Source: Coriobacteriaceae bacterium
GTDB taxonomy: Bacteria > Actinomycetota > Coriobacteriia > Coriobacteriales > Eggerthellaceae
Assembly: GCA_015062635.1 (NCBI GenBank)
Contig: SUUF01000006.1
Coordinates: forward strand, 30,089-43,525
Reading direction: 5' to 3'
Length of the DNA: 13,437 bases
Numbering within the stretch: position 1 is the first letter of the stretch; every line of letters starts with the position of its first letter. The position numbers and the translations under genes are program-made. Positions 5,479 through 13,403 of this stretch are shown in pieces. Below the pieces are notes generated by a model that was not told the DNA's origin, did no database searches, and saw only the letters and a list, made by a program, of their open reading frames with translations.

Positions 5479-8400
5479 ACGAAAGCAAGGACCGCCCCGC
5501 GCGCTGCAGATGGGCTCGGCCCTCCTGACGCTCGCGCTCGTCGCGGGCTTGGCCCCCGCGTCGTTCCCCGCGCGCGCAGACGAGCCTGCGCCAGGCGAAA
5601 CCGTGCGGGCAAGCACCTGCGTCATCGCGCGCGCCAACAACGCCGCGGCATTCTCGGCGGAACCCGTGATAGGCGAGCTCGACGGCACGTACCTGCTGGC
5701 CTACGAATCGGCAGAAGACGCCCGGGATGCGATCGAGAGGCTCGCGCCCGCCTGCAAATTCGCCGAGATGGACGGCACGCTCCGCGCCGCCGATGCGCAA
5801 CGGGAAGAGTCGGGCGATGCCCCGGCCTATGCCGCGGACGCCGACCCGTTCACGTTGGCCACCCAGGCGATGGACGCCGGGGAGGACGCAGGCGATGATG
5901 CGGGCATCCTCGACGGCCTCGCCTCGCTCGTGGCCGGCGCCGATGCCGGCGACGGTGACGAGCAGGAGCCGGATGACGATGGGACGCAGGACGCGGGTGA
6001 AGGCGGGCCGGCCGAAGCGGGAGATGACGCCGCCGCCGAAACGCCCGATTCCGACGACCCCCGCCCGCTCATCGCGCTCGTCGATTCCGGGGCGCCCGAC
6101 TCCCCCGCCATCGTCGACGCCGTCTCGCTCGTCGACGCCCCGGCCGATGACGAGAGCGGGCATGCCGCGCACGTGCTCGACGCCATGCTGCGGCAAGCGC
6201 CCGACGCCCGCGTCATCGCGGTCCGCGTGCTCGACGCAAACGACCAGGGCACCATCGCCGCTACGTACGCGGGCATACAGGCCGCCATCGCCGCCGGTGC
6301 CGACATCATCAATCTGTCGCTCTACGCTCCCGCGACCGAGGAGTCGGCCGCGATCGCCGCCGCCATCGACGAGGCCCGCGAAGCCGGCATCACGGTGGTC
6401 GCCGCCGCCGGCAACGACGGCGCCGACGGCGGCGGCTATGTGCCGGCCAACGCCGACGAGGCCATCACGGCCGGCTCGTGCGATGCCGATGGCATGCGCA
6501 TCGCCTCCTCGAACTACGGCGAGTCGGTGGACGTGTATGCCGTGTCGGACGCCACGAGCATCGCATGCGCGCTCACGACCGGATGGCTCGCCGCGAACTC
6601 GACCCTCGACGACCCGCTTGCCGACCTCGCGAGCCAATTCGGCGCGGGAACCTTCTTCGCGACCGCGGACGACCCATCGGCCGGCCCGCCCGCAGCGAGC
6701 GCCGACGCCGATGACCCGACGGCGGGAGAAACCCCAGACAGGCCTGCCGGCGCTCCCGAAAGCGGAGGCGATTCCGGCGGGAACCGCGCAACCCCTTCCG
6801 ACGCGAAGGCCCCCGAATCGCACGCGGATGCCCCGAAAGTCCACGACAAAGCGAAGCAGCCGGCGAAGACGCCGGTGAAAGCCGCCGCCTCGACCGCGAA
6901 CCTCGAATCGGGCATGGCGATAACGACGAAGAAGACCGAGTTGCGCAGCGACTTGTTCTGGGGAAACCACGTGGTCGACCGCCGCTCGAGCGCCGTGCCC
7001 GCGAACGAGGTGCGTTTCGCGAACGGATCGAAGCTCTCGCTCGCCTCGGCGAAGATGACGGTTTCGGGATTCAAGAAGAAGCCGGTGAAGGGCGCGAAGC
7101 GCATGGAAATGTCGAGCGGCGACGGCTTGAAGACCTATGCCGTGTGGATTCCCTTCAATGCGTCGTACGTGACCGGCAAGAACGTGAAGATTCCCGGAAA
7201 GATAACGCTCACATGGGAAAACGTGGCGACTGACGCCGATGGCGACAAGCTCGACCTCTCGGTTTCGGCGACCGACATCTACGTGAAGTCCAACCGCGCC
7301 GACGCGAAGAAGAGCGAGTACATCGCCATCTTCGCGAGCTCCTACGGCAATGCCACGGGCACCGCGAACTACCTGAAGCTGTGCTCGCGCCTGTCGTTCA
7401 AGAGCGGCCGCGACCCGATGTGCGGCCTGACGGCGAACGTGGCCTGCCACCTGTACAAGCACGGCAGCGCCAAAGACACGAAATCGCAGTTCGTCATGGG
7501 CATACAAGACCTCGACCAGCCCGACAAGACGCTGCATCCCTACGAGGCCGCGCGCTATGGCGACGGCGATGAATACGTCGAGGGAATGAAGCTGATCTCG
7601 GGTTTCGAGAAAACGGTATGGCTGCAAGACGACTTCCCGAAGAAGGAGAAGGCGGGCTCGGACAGCTGGACGAACCCGACGGTCGACGGCAAGGGCATCT
7701 GGGGGCCGAGCGTCATCGGCGCGGCCTCGTCGTCGGCGCAACGTGCCAGCGGCCTTCTACGCCCGACCAAGCAGGTGTTCCATAAATCGATCCTCGATTA
7801 TTCGCGTTACTACCGCGCCGGCGCCATCGTGCGCACGTCCGGCGGGAAGGGATTCTCGTTCAGATGGTGGGGCAGCAACTGCACCACCGCGCTGCTCGTC
7901 GAATACGAGGGCATCCGCATCCGCGACAAGAACGACGCCAAGCGCACGAGCGGAACTAACCGCACCGACCGCGCCATCATCGAGAAGACCGTGGATGACG
8001 ACGGCCTGCGCTGGTCGGACAATGCCGACGACTTCCGCGGCACGCGCTGCAAGACCTCCTTCCGAACGACCGACGTCGCCTGGAAGGGAGCGGCGACATA
8101 CCGCTTTTCGGCAAAACCGGGCTACCGCGTGAGCCAGGTGAAGCTCATCCCCTACATCGGCGCGAGCGCCCAGGCCGCAACCGTCTACACCTCGGGCAAG
8201 CAGCTCGAATCGCTTGCATTCGCGCCAACCGGCGCCAACAAGACGGTGCGCGACTACGACATCATCGTCTCGACGGCCGCCGTGCCGCCGGGCGTGGCGC
8301 GCATCACGGCAAAGAAGACGCTCACGGGCGGCACGCTTTCGGCCGGCCAGTTCAGCGTCGGCCTGTATCAGGCCATGGATGCGCGCGCGAAACCGCTGCA

Positions 8401-11400
8401 GACGAAGGCGAACGACGCCTCGGGCGGCTTCACGTTCGACCCGATTTCGCTGGTCTATTCCGATGCCGACCCCAACCCGAAGACGCACGTGTACTACCTG
8501 CACGAGATCGCCGGGTCGGACCCCGACATCCGCTACGACAACACCTGGTACAAAGCCGAGGTGAAGGTCTCGTACGATGCATCGTTCAAGCCGACGGTCT
8601 CGGTTTCCTACACGAACATGACCACGAAGGCCGCCGTGAGCATCCCGACGTTCGCCAATTCCCGCGAGTCGGTTCCGGGAACCGTGTCGTTCGTCCCCAA
8701 AGCACGCAAGACGCTCGCGGGCGGCACGCTGCATGCCGATGAATTCGCCTTCGAGCTGCATCGCGGCGGCGATGGGAAGCTGTTGCAGGCGAAGCGGAAC
8801 GACGCCGACGGCATGGTCGCATTCAGCGCGCAGACGTACAGCGCCGACGATATCGGCAAGACCTACCATTATTGGATCTGCGAGACGCCGGGCGACGATC
8901 CCGAGGTGGGCTACGATACCAGCTGGTGGTCGGTCGACGTGACCATCGTGCGCGACCACCTCAACCTGCTGACGGCCTCGGCCGTCTACCGCAAGCACGG
9001 CGAAGCGGACGCAAAGCCCGGCGCCGCGAAAAGCGATTGCTATTGCCCGGCGACGTCGAGCGCCGCGCCGAACGGCGATTGGACGTTTGCCACCATCTAC
9101 CACGCCAATGGGGCGACGGTCAACGAGGCGCGCGAGGATGGGAAGGTGCTCGACCCCCTGACGACCACCACGCGCAAGCAGAACGACACCGCCAACTCCA
9201 CCTGGGGCCTGGGAGACTACAACCACCCCGGTGCCAGCTTCAAGCTGAAATACGACGGCTACCTGCCCACGGGATTCTGGATCGTCGGCAGCCCGACCGG
9301 CACCTGGCGCATCCACGAGGCGCAGCTCTTCGACGTCGAGCGCGACGTCATACTCGCCTGCGGCCTCACGCCCGCAGAGAAAAGCTCGGTCGACCTCTAC
9401 GCCGAATGGGTGCCGGCCGATTCCAGCGCGGTGTGGTATTCCAACGAGACCTACGGCGACATTCCCGAGCGGAACGCGACGGCCTATGCCAGCTTCGCGA
9501 ACACGCGCAAGTCCTTGCAGGCGAGCGTGCCGGTAACCGCGAAGAAGGCGTTCAAGCGCGCAGATGGCGCGGCGATGCCCATCGCCGACGGGCAATTCGC
9601 CCTCGAGCTGCGCAAGGGCTCCCCCACCGGCGAGCTCATCGCGCGCAAGGCGGTGCCGGCCGCGGCCACGGGCGAGGCGGCGGTCTCGTTCGGCACGCTG
9701 TCCTTCACTGCCGACGACGTTGGCGAGCACGTCTATTACCTGGTGGAACAGCCGGGAGCCGACGCCAACATCGACTACGACACCGAAACGAGGAAGATAG
9801 TCGTGACGGTCGCGCTTGAAAAGCGCGTGATCGGGGGCGTTTCAACGAGCACGCTTTCGGCACGCATCTCGTCGGGCGAAAACCCGGTGTTCCAGAACAT
9901 CTACCATCCGGCTTTCGACGCGCTCGCCTACAAGCACGGGAAAAACGCCGACGGCCTCGACGCGCCGCTTGCGGGGGCGACCTTCGATTTATTCGAGATA
10001 CCCGCGCTTGGCGACAAGGCGGCGCCGGCGCTGCCGACGGCGCTGACCGACGCTTCGGCATTCGAGCGCGCCTTCACGCTGGATGCCAAATCGAACGCCT
10101 ACCTCTATGATAAGGCGGCGCTCGAATCGGAATTCGGGTTGAAATACGCCGCATCGATGACGAGCGGCGCCGACGGCTACGCCCGCACATCGGATGGCGC
10201 CCTCGATGCAGGCCATGCCTACGCCCTCGTCGAGGTGAAGGCACCCACCGGCTACTTCCTGAACGACCGGCGCGCACCGGTTTCGTCCGCCCCGTACTGC
10301 TACATCATCGACGACTACGCGCCCGACGGTTCGCCCGCGCATGCAGCCTGGCCCACCGGCGACGGCGCCCAGGCGCTGACGTACACGAACAAGGACTCGC
10401 ACGGCGCCGCGGTGAACGAGAGCACGTATGCCGGGCCCGTCACCGAGGCCTGGCTCGGATACCGGCTGGAAATCGGGTCGCCGGCATCGACCGCCGCGCC
10501 CGATGTGAAACACGAGTTCTCGAATCCGCGCACGGAAGACCCGCTCGGGGGGCTGGGCGTGAAGAAGGTCGACGGCGCGACCGGCGAGCCCGTCGCAGGC
10601 GCCGTGTTCTGGGCGTGGGATGAAACCGCATTCGAAGAAGCCCTCGCCGCCTACCGGGCGGAAGCGGGCGCGGGGTACGACGCCCGGGAATTCCTGGAAT
10701 CCCTCGCCGAGGGCGGTACGGACGATTCGGCAGGCGATTCCCCTGACGTCGAGCCGGCGGTCAAGCTCGACCCCACCGATTCCTACGGCTTTGCGGCCAC
10801 CTCGGCACGCGAGCTTGCGCCCGGCCGTTACCGTGTGGTCGAGATGGAGGCGCCGCCCGCCTACGACGAGCCCGAATACGATTTCGATGCCGCCGATGGC
10901 GGAGATTCGGGCAATGCCATCGTTACGGTCGCCCCGAACGCCATATCCTATGTGGCGCACCCCATCGAAAACGAATACAACCCCGATTCCGCCATGGCCG
11001 AGATCGAGGCGGTCAAGCTCCTCGAGGGAGCGCAACCCGCTGCCGGCCAGTTCGCGTTCAAGCTCTACGCCGCCGATGACGACGCGTTCGCGAAACCCCT
11101 GCTCCATGCCACGAACGACGCGCAAGGGCTCGTTTCGCTCGGATGCTTCGCGTTTTCGCAGGAAGGCGGCGGCACCTACGCGTTGCAAGACGCCGCCGGG
11201 GCCACGGTGGATACGGCAGCAGGCCAGGGCTATTCGAAGACGTATCGGTACCGCATCGTCGAGGACATCCCCGCCGAGGCGACGGGCACCGATTCCGCCG
11301 GGAAGCGGTGGACATTCGGCGATTACGTCGCAGCGAACGGGCGCATCGCCGCCGCCGAGTCGGACATCAGCTGGCAGTTGGGCGACATCGTCTACGATCC

Positions 11401-11956
11401 GCACGTATGCGGCGTGACGGTGAGCATCGGCACCGAAGACGGCCTCGTGGTCGACGTTGACTACTCCGGCAACGGCGCTGGAAACCGTTTCGAGAACGAC
11501 GACGTCGGCAACGGCAAGGGCGGCGTACGCGTGAAGAAGGTCGACGAGGACGGGCACGGCGTCGCCGGGGCCACGTTCGAGGTGACCGGCACGCCCGCCG
11601 GAAGCAACGCGCCGTTCACGACCCGCTTCGCATCGGGCGAGGATGGCATCGCCCAAACCGATGCCGAACGGCTGCCCCTGGGCACCTATACCGTGCGCGA
11701 GATCGAGGCGCCCGATGGCTACTTCCTGAACGAGGGGTGGTCACGCACGTTCAAGATCGAGCGCGAGGGGCAGGTGGCTGACTTCACGGCCGGAAAAGCC
11801 GACTGGTGCGTCGATGAGACCACGCGCAGCATTCCCCTGCCCGTCACCGGCGGCGAGGGCGTGGCGTGGCTTGCGGCCATGGCAATGGCCGCCGTGGCAG
11901 GAGGCCTCGCGCTTCGACATGCAAGCAGGCGAAACGCCCGATGGCGCACCTGGTAA
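5471..11956 (+). CDS. Giant LPVTG-anchored pilus tip-type protein with N-terminal subtilisin-like domain
   Basis: This 2161-residue protein has a signal peptide (1-36, ARA|DE). A propeptide-like segment (about 43-108) and an acidic linker (about 112-197) precede a subtilase-like domain (about 198-395; D205, H231, N315, S363). A Pro/Ala/Lys-rich linker (about 398-480) leads to an unassigned region (about 482-942). The stalk has four FctA/Spy0128-type domains with predicted isopeptide triads K949/E1012/N1063, K1080/E1138/N1344, K1359/E1426/N1476 and K1849/E1931/N2009. It also has three SpaA/Cna-B-type domains with E-box glutamates E1588, E1791 and E2077. The second FctA domain carries an inserted repeat-like domain (about 1202-1314). 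The sorting signal LPVTG (2123-2127), a helix and a basic tail end the protein. Start 5471 is chosen for its RBS spacing. It is last in the pilus operon and overlaps sortase 2 by 8 nt. A tip or ancillary adhesin role is inferred from size, modules and context; protease activity is unproven. Confidence 0.9.
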   Translation: MRKRKQGPPRALQMGSALLTLALVAGLAPASFPARADEPAPGETVRASTCVIARANNAAAFSAEPVIGELDGTYLLAYESAEDARDAIERLAPACKFAEMDGTLRAADAQREESGDAPAYAADADPFTLATQAMDAGEDAGDDAGILDGLASLVAGADAGDGDEQEPDDDGTQDAGEGGPAEAGDDAAAETPDSDDPRPLIALVDSGAPDSPAIVDAVSLVDAPADDESGHAAHVLDAMLRQAPDARVIAVRVLDANDQGTIAATYAGIQAAIAAGADIINLSLYAPATEESAAIAAAIDEAREAGITVVAAAGNDGADGGGYVPANADEAITAGSCDADGMRIASSNYGESVDVYAVSDATSIACALTTGWLAANSTLDDPLADLASQFGAGTFFATADDPSAGPPAASADADDPTAGETPDRPAGAPESGGDSGGNRATPSDAKAPESHADAPKVHDKAKQPAKTPVKAAASTANLESGMAITTKKTELRSDLFWGNHVVDRRSSAVPANEVRFANGSKLSLASAKMTVSGFKKKPVKGAKRMEMSSGDGLKTYAVWIPFNASYVTGKNVKIPGKITLTWENVATDADGDKLDLSVSATDIYVKSNRADAKKSEYIAIFASSYGNATGTANYLKLCSRLSFKSGRDPMCGLTANVACHLYKHGSAKDTKSQFVMGIQDLDQPDKTLHPYEAARYGDGDEYVEGMKLISGFEKTVWLQDDFPKKEKAGSDSWTNPTVDGKGIWGPSVIGAASSSAQRASGLLRPTKQVFHKSILDYSRYYRAGAIVRTSGGKGFSFRWWGSNCTTALLVEYEGIRIRDKNDAKRTSGTNRTDRAIIEKTVDDDGLRWSDNADDFRGTRCKTSFRTTDVAWKGAATYRFSAKPGYRVSQVKLIPYIGASAQAATVYTSGKQLESLAFAPTGANKTVRDYDIIVSTAAVPPGVARITAKKTLTGGTLSAGQFSVGLYQAMDARAKPLQTKANDASGGFTFDPISLVYSDADPNPKTHVYYLHEIAGSDPDIRYDNTWYKAEVKVSYDASFKPTVSVSYTNMTTKAAVSIPTFANSRESVPGTVSFVPKARKTLAGGTLHADEFAFELHRGGDGKLLQAKRNDADGMVAFSAQTYSADDIGKTYHYWICETPGDDPEVGYDTSWWSVDVTIVRDHLNLLTASAVYRKHGEADAKPGAAKSDCYCPATSSAAPNGDWTFATIYHANGATVNEAREDGKVLDPLTTTTRKQNDTANSTWGLGDYNHPGASFKLKYDGYLPTGFWIVGSPTGTWRIHEAQLFDVERDVILACGLTPAEKSSVDLYAEWVPADSSAVWYSNETYGDIPERNATAYASFANTRKSLQASVPVTAKKAFKRADGAAMPIADGQFALELRKGSPTGELIARKAVPAAATGEAAVSFGTLSFTADDVGEHVYYLVEQPGADANIDYDTETRKIVVTVALEKRVIGGVSTSTLSARISSGENPVFQNIYHPAFDALAYKHGKNADGLDAPLAGATFDLFEIPALGDKAAPALPTALTDASAFERAFTLDAKSNAYLYDKAALESEFGLKYAASMTSGADGYARTSDGALDAGHAYALVEVKAPTGYFLNDRRAPVSSAPYCYIIDDYAPDGSPAHAAWPTGDGAQALTYTNKDSHGAAVNESTYAGPVTEAWLGYRLEIGSPASTAAPDVKHEFSNPRTEDPLGGLGVKKVDGATGEPVAGAVFWAWDETAFEEALAAYRAEAGAGYDAREFLESLAEGGTDDSAGDSPDVEPAVKLDPTDSYGFAATSARELAPGRYRVVEMEAPPAYDEPEYDFDAADGGDSGNAIVTVAPNAISYVAHPIENEYNPDSAMAEIEAVKLLEGAQPAAGQFAFKLYAADDDAFAKPLLHATNDAQGLVSLGCFAFSQEGGGTYALQDAAGATVDTAAGQGYSKTYRYRIVEDIPAEATGTDSAGKRWTFGDYVAANGRIAAAESDISWQLGDIVYDPHVCGVTVSIGTEDGLVVDVDYSGNGAGNRFENDDVGNGKGGVRVKKVDEDGHGVAGATFEVTGTPAGSNAPFTTRFASGEDGIAQTDAERLPLGTYTVREIEAPDGYFLNEGWSRTFKIEREGQVADFTAGKADWCVDETTRSIPLPVTGGEGVAWLAAMAMAAVAGGLALRHASRRNARWRTW
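6062..6655 (+). other. Compact subtilisin-like (S8) domain within the large surface protein
   Basis: Motifs appear in S8 order: IALVDSG (D205), SGHAAHV (H231), ADIINLSL, ITVVAAAGNDG (N315, oxyanion Asn), SSNYGESVDVYA and ATSIACALTTGWLA (S363), followed by a helix resembling the one after the catalytic serine. The usual HGTHVAG and GTSMAxP consensus is altered to HAAHVLD and ATSIACA, and the loop normally lying between the VDVxAPG strand and GTS is missing. Spacings of 26, 84 and 48 residues are all shorter than in subtilisin (32, 91, 66). The fold call is good; catalysis is uncertain. Confidence 0.75.
6914..8296 (+). other. Unassigned region of about 460 residues in the large surface protein
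   Basis: From residue 482 (GMAITTKK) to about 942 I recognise no family. The segment is rich in Lys, Ser and aromatic residues, looks beta-rich, and has five cysteines (C638, C651, C659, C804, C860). No von Willebrand A MIDAS motif and no thioester Cys/Gln signature is visible. Its position between the protease-like domain and the stalk suggests a ligand-binding role, which is inference. Confidence 0.5.
9074..9412 (+). other. Listeria/Bacteroides-repeat-like domain nested in the second FctA domain
   Basis: Residues 1202-1314 run from GDWTFATIYHANGATVNE to SSVDLYAEWV. This resembles the beta-grasp InlB/Flg_new-type repeat (opening ...ANGGTV..., closing ...LYAxW). It lies between strand residues of the second FctA domain, whose terminal FANTR with the bond-forming Asn only appears at 1342-1346. 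Confidence 0.5.
11837..11851 (+). other. Cell-wall sorting motif LPVTG of the large surface protein
   Basis: Encodes LPVTG, followed by GGEGVAWLAAMAMAAVAGGL and the basic tail RHASRRNARWRTW. It is the only Leu-first sorting motif in the locus. Confidence 0.9.
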
Positions 11957-11992
11957 GCGTCTCGCCCACCCGCGCGGCCATGCCGCAAAATG

Positions 11993-12027
11993 AAATGAGC
12001 CGGAGGACGTTCCCCCGGCTCATTTTT
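11993..12027. terminator. Bidirectional intrinsic terminator between the pilus operon and the glycosyltransferase
   Basis: An 11-bp perfect stem, 11993-12003 paired with 12015-12025, encloses a loop that can extend by two more G-C pairs (12005-12006 with 12012-12013) around ACGTT. On the + strand the stem runs into TTTTT at 12023-12027. On the - strand the A-rich 11986-11995 segment supplies a U-rich run. It lies between two convergent stop codons (11956 and 12041). Confidence 0.85.
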
Positions 12028-12040
12028 CCATTCGTATTCG

Positions 12041-13024
12041 TTATTCCGAATCGTGCAGTTCGGGAAGGGGGTACTTCTCGTACGCCTCTATCACCCGAAG
12101 CTCGTAATCTTTGCGCGAGCTCTTCGCCGTGGTGTCGAGCACGAGTCCGCAGGCGACGCAGAGCAGGCCGGTGCTCACGAGCCCGAGCGCGAGCATTGCC
12201 GACGGGAAGCGCTCGACCAGGCCGGTCTGATGGTATTCGACGACGACGGGAATGCCGATGATGAGGCCGAGCAACACGAATAGCGCGGCGAACAGCGTGA
12301 ACAGCGCGAGCGGGCGGTAATCCTTGAACAGGGAGCCGATCATGCGCAGCACCGCGAGGCCATCCGAGAACGTGTCGAGCTTCGATTCGCTCCCTTCCGG
12401 ACGGTCGCGGTAATCGATGGGAACCTCGTGCACGCGCCAGCGCTTGTCGACGGCGTGGATCGACAGCTCGGTCTCGATTTCGAAACCAGCCGATTCCACG
12501 GGCATGGTCTTCGCGAACACCTGCGAGAATCCGCGATAGCCCGTCATGACATCGTTGAAGCTGAAGCCGTAGATGCGTTTGATGAGGAATCGCACGAGGT
12601 TGTTGCCGAACCCGTGGAACGCGCGGTCGTTTTCACGGCCGTAGCTGCCGTTCGAGAGGCGGTCGCCGATGGTCATATCGGCGGTTCCCTCCAGGAGCGG
12701 ACGCACGAGATCGGCAGCGGCCTCGGCAGGGTACGTATCGTCGCCATCTACCATGAGGTAGGCGTCGGCGTTTATGTCGCGAATCATCTGGCGGACGACG
12801 TTGCCCTTGCCTTGGCGCGTCTCGCGCCGCACGATGGCGCCATGGGCGCGCGCGATGCTGGCGGTATCGTCGCTCGAGTTGTTGTCGTACACATAGATGT
12901 CGGCGGAAGGCAGCTCACGCCTGAAATCGTCGACCACTTTCGCGATGGTGGCTGCTTCGTTGTAGCAGGGTATGAGGACGGCGATTGTGGCGCCTTCCGG
13001 ACTATATGGCATGCTCTCCTCCAT
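12041..13024 (-). CDS. Family 2 glycosyltransferase, polyprenyl-phosphate (DPM1/GtrB-like) type
   Basis: This 327-residue enzyme is predicted to transfer a sugar from a nucleotide donor to a polyprenyl phosphate at the inner face of the membrane. The GT-A nucleotide-binding start VLIPCYNEAATI (about 16-27), the metal-binding DGDD (D93-D96) after AYLMV, and NDVMTGYRGFS (about 157-167) fit the DPM1/GtrB group. Two C-terminal membrane segments (about 240-260 and 275-296) and a charged tail are as in bacterial GtrB-like proteins. Two starts are plausible: ATG 13024 with GGAG 8 nt upstream, and the fifth codon, ATG 13012, with GGAGGAG just upstream. The longer form is listed. The gene faces the pilus operon and has its own promoter. 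The sugar and the final glycan are unknown; a link to the pilus is not shown by the sequence. Confidence 0.9.
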   Translation of the reverse strand: MEESMPYSPEGATIAVLIPCYNEAATIAKVVDDFRRELPSADIYVYDNNSSDDTASIARAHGAIVRRETRQGKGNVVRQMIRDINADAYLMVDGDDTYPAEAAADLVRPLLEGTADMTIGDRLSNGSYGRENDRAFHGFGNNLVRFLIKRIYGFSFNDVMTGYRGFSQVFAKTMPVESAGFEIETELSIHAVDKRWRVHEVPIDYRDRPEGSESKLDTFSDGLAVLRMIGSLFKDYRPLALFTLFAALFVLLGLIIGIPVVVEYHQTGLVERFPSAMLALGLVSTGLLCVACGLVLDTTAKSSRKDYELRVIEAYEKYPLPELHDSE

Positions 13025-13045
13025 TTAGGTATCTCCGGGCACGTA

Positions 13046-13073
13046 ATTGTAGTCGCATCATCTGATATGGCAA
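13046..13073 (-). promoter_or_regulatory. Sigma-70-type promoter of the glycosyltransferase gene
   Basis: On the - strand TTGCCA (13073-13068) and TACAAT (13051-13046) are separated by 16 nt. Transcription would start near 13039, leaving a leader of about 15 nt that includes the GGAG ribosome binding site at 13036-13033. Confidence 0.6.
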
Positions 13074-13201
13074 CAGAAAGCGCCCGATAGGCATGGAGAC
13101 TCCACGCAGGTTGCCGGCACGCCCATCGTCTATGCATGACAAGCTGCTGTACATGCCGTATGCCCGATGATGCGTTGGACAGCGCCTTCGCATTCGCCGG
13201 G

Positions 13202-13230
13202 TTTCCCATCTGGGAGCTTTGCGTTAGAAT
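13202..13230 (+). promoter_or_regulatory. Weak candidate promoter for tRNA-Arg
   Basis: TAGAAT at 13225-13230 is a good -10 box, about 32 nt before the tRNA 5' end. The hexamer 17 nt upstream (TTTCCC, 13202-13207) is a poor -35 match, so the call rests mainly on the -10 and position. Confidence 0.3.
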
Positions 13231-13261
13231 CTACAGTCGCACCTCTGCGAGGCTGCTTCGC

Positions 13262-13338
13262 GCGCCCATAGCTCAATTGGATAGAGCACCGGACTTCTAA
13301 TCCGACGGTTGTAGGTTCGAGTCCTACTGGGCGCGCCA
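13262..13338 (+). tRNA. tRNA-Arg (anticodon TCT)
   Basis: A complete 77-nt cloverleaf can be read. The acceptor stem is GCGCCCA (13262-13268) paired with TGGGCGC (13328-13334). It has a GCTC/GAGC D stem, CCGGA/TCCGA anticodon arms around loop CTTCTAA with anticodon TCT at 13296-13298, and a GTAGG/CCTAC T stem with TTCGAGT loop. Discriminator G and an encoded CCA (13336-13338) follow. It decodes AGA (and AGG by wobble), codons rare in the genes of this window. Confidence 0.97.
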
Positions 13339-13403
13339 GACCATTCCCCCCGATTCCAACCCCCGCGATCCGCATGGCGCGCTCAACGCGCGCTGCCCTC
13401 GCT

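Noticed and set aside
3673..5688. 671-residue minus-strand ORF opposite pilin 2 and sortase 2
   Set aside because: It overlaps two genes with confirmed catalytic and structural motifs and has no recognisable domain of its own.
7382..7447. Possible thioester adhesin domain around the Cys cluster C638/C651/C659
   Set aside because: I could not find the paired Cys and Gln motifs that define thioester domains, and several Cys close together fit disulfides better.
5357..9730. Long minus-strand ORFs (794 and 657 residues) opposite the large surface protein
   Set aside because: They are antisense shadows produced by high GC and the near absence of antisense stops. Their products are low-complexity Arg/Gly/Val-rich sequences without domains, while the + strand has clear families.
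13025..13261. Possible small gene or structured RNA between the glycosyltransferase and the tRNA
   Set aside because: Only promoter-like elements are visible; no ORF with a ribosome binding site and no convincing stem-loop set.
13130..13375. 81-residue minus-strand ORF with a GLEPTT...RCSIQLSYG-like sequence
   Set aside because: This is the antisense translation of the tRNA-Arg gene, a well-known source of spurious protein annotations.
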